From a virus: a stretch of 24,951 bases of DNA. Positions 14,269 to 19,908 of the stretch are shown piece by piece. The position numbers and the translations under genes are program-made. How positions within the stretch are numbered: position 1 is the stretch's first letter; each line of letters opens with the position of its first letter. A model generated the notes under the pieces. The model ran no database searches and was not told the origin of the DNA. It worked only from the letters and a program-made list of their open reading frames with translations. The stretch covers positions 1 through 24,951 of the IMG/VR virus record IMGVR_UViG_3300042475_000045; one strand, 5' to 3'.

Positions 14269-14457
14269 TTAGCCTCGCTTTTGATTAGCAATTTTAGCCA
14301 AACCACGACCCATTTTTTTCATGTCGGCGTTTGTTTTTCCAACAGTGTGCTTTTTAGGGCCGTTTTCAATCCCTACTGTAGGGCCACTGTCCCCATAATT
14401 CTTACCAACGGTCTTGCCTTTTTTAGCGATGCCGTCTGCTGATCGTGTGTATGCCAT
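14269..14457 (-). CDS. Basic GKT-motif protein, 62 aa
   Basis: 62 aa, strongly basic and Gly-rich. The motif SADGIAKKGKTVGK is near the N-terminus (residues 6-19), whereas other members of the cluster carry it at the C-terminus. The rest (GPKKHTVGKTNADMKKMG, RGLAKIANQKRG) has no predicted hydrophobic core and may be disordered until bound to a partner. GGGAG precedes the ATG, and the stop is 1 nt from the next start. No function known. Binding of nucleic acid or an acidic virion surface is possible from charge alone. Confidence 0.72.
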   Translation of the reverse strand: MAYTRSADGIAKKGKTVGKNYGDSGPTVGIENGPKKHTVGKTNADMKKMGRGLAKIANQKRG

Positions 14458-14459
14458 TT

Positions 14460-14891
14460 TTAGCTCCCTATTTGTATCGTTACTGTACCAACTTGTGCGT
14501 ATAAAACCAAGTAGTTTGGTGTTAAAACTGAATCAAAACTTCTTGCTCCACCAACAGGGTTCCATCCCCACTGGAAAACTCGGCTACCAGATTCAGGATA
14601 ACCAAATTCATCTACAGCTGTCCCGTTGCTATTTATAAGCTGCAAGCCATTCTGACCAGACACCAAATAGCTTACATCAGGACGAGGCTCCCGAACAGCT
14701 TGCGGATCATTAACTGGATACATACCCAATTGCAACTGCGGCTGATCTGGATCCCAGCATTCATGACAAACTTTAATTCTAAATGGCTTGGTCTTTACTG
14801 TTTGGGTGCGCAACTCTTTCAGCATATATCGCCCAGAGCAGCGATCACACTCTGCAATGGCATGCTTACCGGACGCAAACCGATTAGGCAT
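14460..14891 (-). CDS. Zinc-ribbon phage protein, neck-associated
   Basis: 143 aa from the ATG at 14891 (MPNRFASGKHAIAECDRC). The frame opens 7 codons earlier, but AAGGA at 14901-14905 fits the internal ATG, and the resulting 8-nt overlap with the adaptor gene's TAA (ATGCCTAA) recurs elsewhere in the window. Cys15 and Cys18 (ECDRC) pair with Cys42 and Cys45 (VCHEC) in a CxxC-x23-CxxC zinc ribbon. DPDQPQLQLGMYPVNDPQAV and REPRPD follow, a segment I recall as strongly conserved in environmental phages. The C-terminal ~60 residues form a beta-like domain. Encoded between two head-tail proteins, so a structural zinc site or DNA contact in the neck is possible; no role is established. Confidence 0.82.
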   Translation of the reverse strand: MPNRFASGKHAIAECDRCSGRYMLKELRTQTVKTKPFRIKVCHECWDPDQPQLQLGMYPVNDPQAVREPRPDVSYLVSGQNGLQLINSNGTAVDEFGYPESGSRVFQWGWNPVGGARSFDSVLTPNYLVLYAQVGTVTIQIGS

Positions 14892-15810
14892 AGAACAAAT
14901 TCCTTGGCACAAATCTCAATGGTGCTGTTTCGCGGTCTTCTGACTGCGCAATGTCCCATTGCTGCTCATAATCGGCCTTTAGAGCCATTATTCTTTGCGG
15001 GTCTACGTCAGGTAGCTTCATGCTTAATTGAACGGCTAGACCGGCCACCATGCAAGGAATAAAGCGGAAAGGAATATCTTGGACAGATGTACCTGTGCCG
15101 GCATCTTGAATACGGCGCATGCGGTAATACACAAGAGTGTATTGATCACCAGGCGCATTTGGTGTTGGCCAAATATTGATGGCTGGTATGTTTTGAATTG
15201 TCAGTGCTGCGCCCGATGTATGGCTGGCGGCAGTTGTATTGTTCTGTCCACGAGCGCAATTAATTAATTGATTACCAACAATGTTGGGATAACTAATTGT
15301 TTCGTTGTCAATCTTAATGAATCCAGCCGTGGACAAATTGGCAACTGAAGACACTGTAATAGATGTGGCCGTGCTGGTAATAGTTCCACTCAACGTCACT
15401 GTGGACAAGTTTTCCTGTCCAGATTGGCGGTTAAACCACATCTGAATTGGGCGACCTTGAGCCAGCTTGTTAGGCAAACTCATGTAAGTCGATTCTGAAA
15501 TGCCACTAATGTTGATGTCAATTTGGTTAGATGTACCGTTGCTTTGACGAACAACAGTATCTAGCAAGTTGATTGTATCAACAGGCATGGGGTATATAGC
15601 CTGCCCTGTAACCAAAGGAATCTGCCCTTGTTCAACAGTCCAAAAATTTATACCCCGATTTGCCCACTCAATTGTCAAAAGATTTAATGAACGGCGAGCT
15701 GTACGAAAGTTATAGCCAGTACGAAGTTCTTGACCGCAACGCTCAAACGCCTCTTCAATGAGGTCGTTCATGTCCAAATTAAAGGCAGTGGTTCCGGTGG
15801 TCGTAGCCAT
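14884..15810 (-). CDS. P22 gp4-like tail accessory/head-completion factor with inserted beta domain
   Basis: 308 aa. The N-terminal helices (MNDLIEEAFERCGQELRTGY, TARRSLNLLTIEWANRGIN) and the strand QIPLVTGQAIYPMPVDTINL resemble head-tail connector proteins of the P22 gp4 type, which bind under the portal. The C-terminal part (AINIWPTPN, YTLVYYRMRRIQDAG, FRFIPCMVAGLAVQLSMKLP) completes that core. Residues ~137-205 (TVTLSGTITSTATSITVSSV ... NCARGQNNTTAASHTSGAAL) form a separate beta module of a kind frequent in phage proteins (SVANLSTAGFIKIDNETI), so the protein is about twice gp4's length. The start shares one base with the upstream stop (TAATG). The role is inferred from fold-like resemblance and position. 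Confidence 0.8.
   Translation of the reverse strand: MATTTGTTAFNLDMNDLIEEAFERCGQELRTGYNFRTARRSLNLLTIEWANRGINFWTVEQGQIPLVTGQAIYPMPVDTINLLDTVVRQSNGTSNQIDINISGISESTYMSLPNKLAQGRPIQMWFNRQSGQENLSTVTLSGTITSTATSITVSSVANLSTAGFIKIDNETISYPNIVGNQLINCARGQNNTTAASHTSGAALTIQNIPAINIWPTPNAPGDQYTLVYYRMRRIQDAGTGTSVQDIPFRFIPCMVAGLAVQLSMKLPDVDPQRIMALKADYEQQWDIAQSEDRETAPLRFVPRNLFYA
14901..14905 (-). promoter_or_regulatory. Ribosome binding site fixing the zinc-ribbon start
   Basis: AAGGA on the minus strand lies 9 nt before the ATG at 14891 and inside the 3' end of the adaptor gene. No comparable site precedes the alternative in-frame start at 14912, so the shorter protein starting MPNRF is preferred. Confidence 0.6.
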
Positions 15811-16058
15811 TATTTTTTCGCAGTCTTAGCAGAGTTTATGAACGCTTGCTTAGTTGGCGCACCTTTGCTACCAGGTTTACGCATCTTCTCTTTAGAACCA
15901 GCGGCTATACGTTTTTTCTTTGCGTTAATGTTGGCATACAAGCCAATAGGCCCACCGTCAGCATATTGCATAAAGTCGGTGTTATCCTTGCGAGCTTTTT
16001 TAGTGCCGCTTGGCATTTTAGAGGGGGAGATATCCCCCATTCCACGGCTTGCTCTCAT
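15810..16058 (-). CDS. Small basic phage protein (YANI-type), 82 aa
   Basis: 82 aa, very Lys/Arg-rich. Residues 1-20 are MRASRGMGDISPSKMPSGTK. ADGGPIGLYANINAKKKRIA follows, then a basic tail GSKEKMRKPGSKGAPTKQAF. The GL[YW]ANI.AK[KR][KR]RI..GS.EKMRKPG segment recurs in many environmental phages from memory, always as a tiny ORF near neck genes. It carries ADGG but not the full GKT motif of its neighbours. Its stop is fused to the next start (TAATG). Charge suggests contact with DNA or with acidic virion proteins. Function unknown. Confidence 0.75.
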   Translation of the reverse strand: MRASRGMGDISPSKMPSGTKKARKDNTDFMQYADGGPIGLYANINAKKKRIAAGSKEKMRKPGSKGAPTKQAFINSAKTAKK

Positions 16059-16060
16059 GG

Positions 16061-16525
16061 TTAAGCTCTTGTCTTTCCGCGAATAGCACAGCCATCAGCA
16101 CGCTTAGAAGCAGAAGAAACCTTACCACCACCTTTTAAACCTAAGCTACCCATGAATTTATTCTCATCGGCCTTCTTTTTAATGCCAGTAAGAATGCGAT
16201 TTTGAGTATTGCGAGGCATTGCGTCTTCAGCTTTTTTAGCCGCACGTTTAGCGTTGTAAGACTCAGCACGCTCACGCATAGTCTCTTGACGAAGCGGGGG
16301 TTTCTTATAACGGCTAGCTAAACGGCTTGCTTCATCACCAGTATCCCGAACTTTTGACGCGGGTTTAGATTTAGCTTTTGGTTTTTCAGATGCAAAAACA
16401 GTTTCAGAAGTACCCGCAGCACCACGCTCATTAGGCATTAGCATAAGCTCTGTGCGTTCATTTGCGGCTTCCATTTCATCAATGTCGCCGCCTTCTTCGT
16501 AACGTTTCATCTTACGTGTAGCCAT
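16061..16525 (-). CDS. Basic GKT-motif protein, 154 aa
   Basis: 154 aa. It starts MATRKMKRYEEGGDIDEMEA, where the EGGD[IM]xE stretch also occurs in the 176-aa neighbour (KEGGDMAESKAM). The centre is a Lys/Arg/Ala/Glu-rich helix-prone segment (RQETMRERAESYNAKRAAKK). The end is LKGGGKVSSASKRADGCAIR then GKTRA, nearly the same as the 91-aa protein's C-terminus (YKKGGSVGSASKRADGCCIK). The similarity extends to DNA level around 16075-16110 and 16555-16590. No known enzyme domain. Probably a virion-associated or assembly factor, by position only. Confidence 0.75.
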   Translation of the reverse strand: MATRKMKRYEEGGDIDEMEAANERTELMLMPNERGAAGTSETVFASEKPKAKSKPASKVRDTGDEASRLASRYKKPPLRQETMRERAESYNAKRAAKKAEDAMPRNTQNRILTGIKKKADENKFMGSLGLKGGGKVSSASKRADGCAIRGKTRA

Positions 16526-16527
16526 GA

Positions 16528-16803
16528 TTACACCATCTTTCCGCGAGTTTTACCTTTGATACAGCAGCCATCTGCACGTTTAGATGCTGAGCCTACTGAG
16601 CCGCCTTTTTTATAGCCCATGTCGCTAATTTTCTTGCGCGCATTAGCATCAACAGCATCTTGCCTGGCTTCTTGAATAGCGTCAAAGTTAACTGGCTTAG
16701 GAATACCACGAGACTCGCGCTTCATTTCAGCACCAGCTTCACGTGCGGCTTTTCTAGATGGCATCATGTCCATCATTTCATTAAGTTTTTCACGGAGTGC
16801 CAT
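16528..16803 (-). CDS. Basic GKT-motif protein, 91 aa
   Basis: 91 aa. A helical, Met/Glu/Lys/Arg-rich N-terminal region (MALREKLNEMMDMMPSRKAA) leads to IPKPVNFDAIQEARQDAVDA and then GYKKGGSVGSASKRADGCCI, finishing KGKTRGKMV. It is the best example of the cluster's C-terminal motif, with two adjacent cysteines (Cys80-Cys81) inside it. TAAGGAAATACCATG fuses the preceding stop and the ribosome site. The C-terminal ~25 residues look like a portable tag attached to unrelated bodies in several neighbouring genes. Role unknown. Confidence 0.76.
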   Translation of the reverse strand: MALREKLNEMMDMMPSRKAAREAGAEMKRESRGIPKPVNFDAIQEARQDAVDANARKKISDMGYKKGGSVGSASKRADGCCIKGKTRGKMV

Positions 16804-16812
16804 GGTATTTCC

Positions 16813-17343
16813 TTAGCAGGTTTTGCCGCCACGTTTCATGGTAATCATTGTGCCCTTGGTTTTACCCTTGGTAGCAACACCATTAATGCTGGGAGCAGCT
16901 GTTTTAACAGAGCCCATTTTGGAAGCCGCAACACCACCTTTTTTCATGCCATGAGCTTTAGAAGCAGGTGCCGCAGCGTGAGCTTTCAAAGAAGTAGCAA
17001 TGCCACCCTTTTTCATGCCGTACTCAGCTTTTTCATGTTTGATCATGGATGCAGGTGCACCCTTTTTCTTCATGAAAGAGATTTCTTTCTTTGCCATTGC
17101 TTTAGATTCAGCCATATCGCCACCTTCTTTAAAAAGAGCCATTTTCCCGTGTTGGGTTTTTGGCTTATTCACCTTTTGAACATCTGGACGAGTACGCCCG
17201 CCAGAACCAAACTTCTTACCCTTATCCGCTTCTTCAAAATCTTTTCCAACACTTTGAGGTACACCAACTTTTTTGGCAAAGGCAGGATTGTTTGCTACCG
17301 CCGCCATAAAATTGTGTTGCTTCTTACTTGTGCTCGGCATCAT
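16813..17343 (-). CDS. Basic KKGG-repeat phage protein with PSTSKKQ N-terminus, 176 aa
   Basis: 176 aa. The N-terminal ~40 residues (MPSTSKKQHNFMAAVANNPA, KKVGVPQSVGKDFEEADKG) match a small conserved domain seen in many phage and bacterial proteins that I recall as DUF3008-like. The rest is Lys/Gly/Ala-rich: EGGDMAESKAM, EISFMKKKGAPASMIKHEKA, two GMKKGG repeats (~110 and ~133), then INGVATKGKTKGTM and RGGKTC. It combines the GKT motif and the KKGG motif found separately in neighbours. The ATG overlaps the upstream stop by 4 nt. Likely flexible and nucleic-acid- or virion-binding; no tested function is known to me. Confidence 0.78.
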   Translation of the reverse strand: MMPSTSKKQHNFMAAVANNPAFAKKVGVPQSVGKDFEEADKGKKFGSGGRTRPDVQKVNKPKTQHGKMALFKEGGDMAESKAMAKKEISFMKKKGAPASMIKHEKAEYGMKKGGIATSLKAHAAAPASKAHGMKKGGVAASKMGSVKTAAPSINGVATKGKTKGTMITMKRGGKTC

Positions 17344-17588
17344 TTCCCCGCTTGAATAAGCTGGTCAATTTTTGCTTCAAGCTTGTTAAAGCGTTGGTCA
17401 ATGTGGTTAGTAATTCTGTCAACTTCTGCTTGAGTAACGTTATCACGGGCAACCTCCTCACGTGTTTTGTTCAACAGGATCGTGACACGAGCCAGCTCCC
17501 TGAACTTTTCATTCATCATGTAGCCTAGCAGTCCAATCACCAAAGATAGGACGGCAGACCAGGCGGTGTTTAGATCTAACAATTCCAA
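17340..17588 (-). CDS. Small membrane-anchored coiled-coil protein, 82 aa
   Basis: 82 aa. Residues ~9-25 are a hydrophobic helix (AWSAVLSLVIGLLGYMM). A charged amphipathic helix fills the rest (NEKFRELARVTILLNKTREE, DRITNHIDQRFNKLEAKIDQ), typical of a bitopic inner-membrane protein with a coiled coil. It overlaps the previous gene by 13 nt and the next by 4 nt. This architecture resembles small phage holin-like or membrane-remodelling factors, yet it sits in the head/neck region, 15 kb away from the lysis genes. I leave the function open. Confidence 0.75.
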   Translation of the reverse strand: MELLDLNTAWSAVLSLVIGLLGYMMNEKFRELARVTILLNKTREEVARDNVTQAEVDRITNHIDQRFNKLEAKIDQLIQAGK

Positions 17589-17821
17589 GCCCTCAATGCT
17601 TTATTGATCCTTGAATCCGGATCGTTGGCAGTCTTGGCGCTGGTCAGTTTCTTTTTCATGCCACCCATCCGCGCACAGAATGAGTCTTTGCGAGAGCCGC
17701 CTTCCGGCTGGGGACGTTTCAAGTTCATACCTTGCGCTTTGGCGGAGGCTCGGCCTTTGGCGTTCAAGCCGCCCTTCTCGGACTTGCCTTCTTTCCTCTG
17801 CCATGCTGGACTCTTAGCCAT
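17576..17821 (-). CDS. Small basic conserved phage protein (DUF6321-like), 81 aa
   Basis: 81 aa. It starts MAKSPAWQRKEGKSEKGGLN and contains AKGRASAKAQGMNLKRP, then SRKDSFCARMGGMKKKLTSA, ending DPDSRINKALRAWNC. The KSPAWQRKEGK..KGGLNAKGR...L..P ... SF.ARM.GM sequence is a frequently seen phage ORF that I recall as a DUF6321-type domain. Its function is unknown. It is strongly basic with a short conserved core. It overlaps the previous gene by the octamer ATGGCTAA. An internal protein or DNA-associated packaging factor would fit the charge and position but is inference. Confidence 0.8.
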   Translation of the reverse strand: MAKSPAWQRKEGKSEKGGLNAKGRASAKAQGMNLKRPQPEGGSRKDSFCARMGGMKKKLTSAKTANDPDSRINKALRAWNC

Positions 17822-18095
17822 AAAACACCGTAATTTTGGCGGCAGCGGGCAAAGTTATGTGGACATCTGTACTAAACAAAACGCCTTCGCCGGGTATCGT
17901 AAACGACATTGGATTTGTTGGTGCGGTAGCAATATTAAATTCTATAAGAATGGGGCCACCGGAACCCCCGTCACGAAAAGTAATGTCGCCAGCAGTGCCG
18001 CCAGTTATAAATTGATATCCTCGCACCCGAGTGCGATAGGCCACCGCAGTTGCTGTAGCTTCTATGTGCACGGATTTTACGTCTGTTTGCATCAT
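17814..18095 (-). CDS. Small beta-rich phage protein, 93 aa
   Basis: 93 aa, likely a single beta-sandwich or barrel. Successive strands read VKSVHIEATATAVAYRTRVR, YQFITGGTAGDITFRDGG, PILIEFNIA, MSFTIPGEGVLFSTDVHITL and KITVFYG. No signal peptide, membrane segment or catalytic motif is present. From memory, the QTDVK...ATA...AYRTR.(R/K)G start is shared by small phage structural ORFs. The ATG overlaps the stop of the 54-aa coiled-coil gene by ATGA, and the two look co-translated. A capsid- or neck-associated subunit is the best guess from context. Confidence 0.78.
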   Translation of the reverse strand: MMQTDVKSVHIEATATAVAYRTRVRGYQFITGGTAGDITFRDGGSGGPILIEFNIATAPTNPMSFTIPGEGVLFSTDVHITLPAAAKITVFYG

Positions 18096-18256
18096 GATGA
18101 TTGCTCCGTTTCCGGTTCTGGGGCTTCTAGCCTGTTAATGAGCATTTTGTACGCTTGGATCGTGGCTTGAGATTGAATCAAAAAAGTTTGGGCTTTCTGT
18201 GCTTCAGTCTCAAGGTCACGAATCTCAGTCTCCAAGAATTCCTTGGTGATCTGCAT
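18092..18256 (-). CDS. 54-aa coiled-coil protein
   Basis: ATG at 18256 and TGA at 18092-18094. The product starts MQITKEFLETEIRDLETEAQ, continues with a helix rich in Gln/Ala/Leu (IQSQATIQAYKMLINRL) and ends in an acidic Pro tail (EAPEPETEQSS). The heptad-like pattern of Ile/Leu indicates a coiled coil. It fits exactly between the TAA of the 192-aa gene (1 nt apart) and the ATG of the 93-aa gene (4-nt overlap), which strongly supports translation. Small coiled-coil proteins of this appearance are encoded in several proteobacterial phages. Role unknown. Confidence 0.78.
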   Translation of the reverse strand: MQITKEFLETEIRDLETEAQKAQTFLIQSQATIQAYKMLINRLEAPEPETEQSS

Positions 18257-18257
18257 A

Positions 18258-18836
18258 TTAGCTGTTTGTTGTAGTCAACATGATGTAGTACGCAGTACCT
18301 GCGCTGTCTACAATCTTCAATGAGTTTGTAGCTGCGCCCTGTGTATTGGCAGTAATCATGCCAGATGGAACGTTAAACAAGTTGGCCACTGTGCCAGCAC
18401 CGCTGTTTGTAAAGCGGATAAAAGAAGCGTTTGTCCAAGTGCCACCAGAGGCAAAGTTGGAGTCAGCCTGAATAGCTGCAATTGTACCGCCAGGGTTTGT
18501 AGATGTGCCGCCCAGAGTAGCACGAAGAGCGTTACCTGCGCCAGAAATGGTGCCAGAGCCGTTGATGCTCAAGCTAATGTGAGCGCCGTTAACAGTACCG
18601 CCAGTAGCTGCGCCAGCGCCTGTGACTTGAGTCAAAGCACGGTAAGTTTCGCCAGAGCCAGTTGATGTTAAAGCTAAACGCTGATAAGACAGACGTGTAT
18701 CGCCAGTGGCAGCGGATGATGTGACGTAAGCAGAGTCAACATTAGTTGCTGTTGTTACTGTCAAAGGGGTAGAAGCTGATCCGGTAGAGAAGCCGTTCTG
18801 AGATACGACTGGGCCGGAGAACGTGGTGGTTGCCAT
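18258..18836 (-). CDS. Head fibre/decoration-like structural protein, 192 aa
   Basis: 192 aa. The N-terminus FSGPVVSQNGFSTGSAS (6-22) is a signature I associate with phage capsid decoration or fibre-like proteins. The body is Thr/Ser/Gly/Ala-rich beta repeats with recurring G-aliphatic turns (GGTVNGAHISLSINGSGTIS, AIQADSNFASGGTWTNASFI). The end reads NSLKIVDSAGTAYYIMLTT, a terminal strand motif seen in surface fibres. It is the first gene after the terminator that follows the major capsid gene. TAAGGACACATCATG provides a clean ribosome site. Assignment to the capsid surface rather than the tail is inferred from position. Confidence 0.8.
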   Translation of the reverse strand: MATTTFSGPVVSQNGFSTGSASTPLTVTTATNVDSAYVTSSAATGDTRLSYQRLALTSTGSGETYRALTQVTGAGAATGGTVNGAHISLSINGSGTISGAGNALRATLGGTSTNPGGTIAAIQADSNFASGGTWTNASFIRFTNSGAGTVANLFNVPSGMITANTQGAATNSLKIVDSAGTAYYIMLTTTNS

Positions 18837-18933
18837 GATGTGTCCTTACATACAAGTAGAGCGCATTAGTCTGTATGTCGTCAGCCGGGACTGTCTAATG
18901 CACCGGATAACCCCGGGTTGAAAGCAATATACA

Positions 18934-18962
18934 ACAAAAGAAAAGGGGGCACAAGCCCCCTT
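18934..18962 (-). terminator. Intrinsic terminator after major capsid gene
   Basis: Read on the minus strand, an 8-bp stem AAGGGGGC/GCCCCCTT with the 4-nt loop TTGT is followed by TTCTTTTGTT. A GC-rich stem plus T-tract is the classic rho-independent form. It lies 24 nt beyond the capsid TAA and is the only strong terminator I find in the window. It should reduce transcription into the fibre/neck genes relative to the capsid. Confidence 0.85.
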
Positions 18963-18967
18963 ATTCA

Positions 18968-18987
18968 AATATTTCCTAAGAAATATT
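18968..18987 (-). other. AT-rich hairpin overlapping the capsid stop codon
   Basis: A perfect 8-bp inverted repeat (AATATTTC / GAAATATT, 4-nt loop) covers the last two bases of the capsid gene's TAA and the following 18 nt. It lacks its own T-tract and precedes the GC-rich terminator by 5 nt. It may stabilise the 3' end of the capsid message or influence termination; this is inferred from structure only. Confidence 0.6.
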
Positions 18988-19894
18988 ATGCGCCGGCAGA
19001 ACCGAACATGCCCAATGGATCGCTCCAGCCGAAGCTGTAACGCTCACGAGACTTGTAACGGACGTTACCAGTATCAAAGTCACCGTCCATAGACTGTGAC
19101 AAAGGAGTACGCACAAAGTGCTTCATGCCGTTAGGAACGTCTGTGGTCAGGAACCAAGCGTTAGTATCGGTCAAGAAGTGGTTAATGGTAAATCCACCAG
19201 GGATAGAACCATTGTTCTTCAATGCGTTGATATCGTTGTCAGCAGTAGACACACGCAATTCAGTCTCAAGCAAGCGAGTTGCCGTGAACTGTAATGCAGG
19301 TGGAACAACCAACTTATTAGGCTTAGCAGCGATCAACAAGCCACGCTCATCTGTCCACAAGCTAATCTGAATAACAGCGTTTTCCAACGATGTTTCATTC
19401 AAGTCAGCAGGGGTAGAAGGAACGTTACTGTTAGTGCCGCCAGACACTAGGGGGTGGCTAGCAGAGAACAAAGCGACACCATCACCACCAGCATAAGCAT
19501 TGCTGAAACCGTTATTCAAAACGGATGCAGCTTTAACTTGCTTGGTGTAAGCCATAGCGCGGGCCAAAGCTTTTGTGTAACGTGCAGACAGTGAGTCATA
19601 CAAGTTATCTTCAATAGCCTCTTCAGTCAAGCTGAAGCCCAAAGCAATGGTTTCGTGGTTGTATCGAGCAGTCCATGCTTCCTGCGCATTGTCATAAGCG
19701 ATGGCAGAGCCCTCGTTCTTGACAGGTGCAGCAGAGAAACCAGACAGTTTTGTCTCTTCTTCAAAGCTACGCTCAGATGTTTCTGTTTCGTAGATCTCTT
19801 TGTGCTCTTCGCCGTATTTGGCGTACTCAAGACCGAACAATGCGTTCAGACCTGGGAGCAACTCTTTAAGTAGTTGTGCGCGTGAAATAGCCAT
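18986..19894 (-). CDS. Major capsid protein (Mu gpT-like/HK97-fold)
   Basis: 302 aa. The helical N-arm (MAISRAQLLKELLPGLNALF, YAKYGEEHKEIYETETSERS) is followed by EEETKLSGFSAAP and AITALGF-type core segments. GVALFSASHPLVSGGTNSNV, then LLIAAKPNKLVVPPAL and IPGGFTINHFLTDTNAWFLT follow. The RGLLIAAKPNKLVVPP strand and the SASHPL-(x)-GGT.SN loop are typical of the Mu gpT-like major head subunit group of HK97-fold coat proteins. The size matches an unprocessed coat, and I see no protease gene, so assembly probably uses the separate scaffold upstream. TAAGGAGCTAAATCATG is the strongest ribosome site in the window, and the gene ends at two hairpins; both fit high expression. Confidence 0.93.
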   Translation of the reverse strand: MAISRAQLLKELLPGLNALFGLEYAKYGEEHKEIYETETSERSFEEETKLSGFSAAPVKNEGSAIAYDNAQEAWTARYNHETIALGFSLTEEAIEDNLYDSLSARYTKALARAMAYTKQVKAASVLNNGFSNAYAGGDGVALFSASHPLVSGGTNSNVPSTPADLNETSLENAVIQISLWTDERGLLIAAKPNKLVVPPALQFTATRLLETELRVSTADNDINALKNNGSIPGGFTINHFLTDTNAWFLTTDVPNGMKHFVRTPLSQSMDGDFDTGNVRYKSRERYSFGWSDPLGMFGSAGA

Positions 19895-19902
19895 GATTTA
19901 GC

Positions 19903-19908
19903 TCCTTA
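19903..19908 (-). promoter_or_regulatory. Stop-fused ribosome binding site of the major capsid gene
   Basis: TAAGGA on the minus strand combines the stop codon of the 277-aa gene with the Shine-Dalgarno core, extended by a further G, and lies 8 nt before the next ATG. The same stop/ribosome-site fusion recurs at seven other junctions in the window, so terminating ribosomes are well placed to re-initiate. Confidence 0.7.

Noticed and set aside
14268-14306. N-terminal extension of the 88-aa basic protein
   Set aside because: The 13 additional residues are hydrophobic and overlap the 62-aa gene; the ATG at 14267 sits directly after that gene's TAA.
16660-17355. 231-codon open frame on the plus strand opposite the basic-protein genes
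   Set aside because: It is antisense to three well-supported genes. Its His/Phe/Cys-rich composition is what the complement of Lys/Gly/Ala codons gives, and it would be the only plus-strand gene.
17604-18170. 188-codon plus-strand frame
   Set aside because: It lies opposite the 81-, 93- and 54-aa genes, which have tight start/stop overlaps and recognisable sequence; no independent support.
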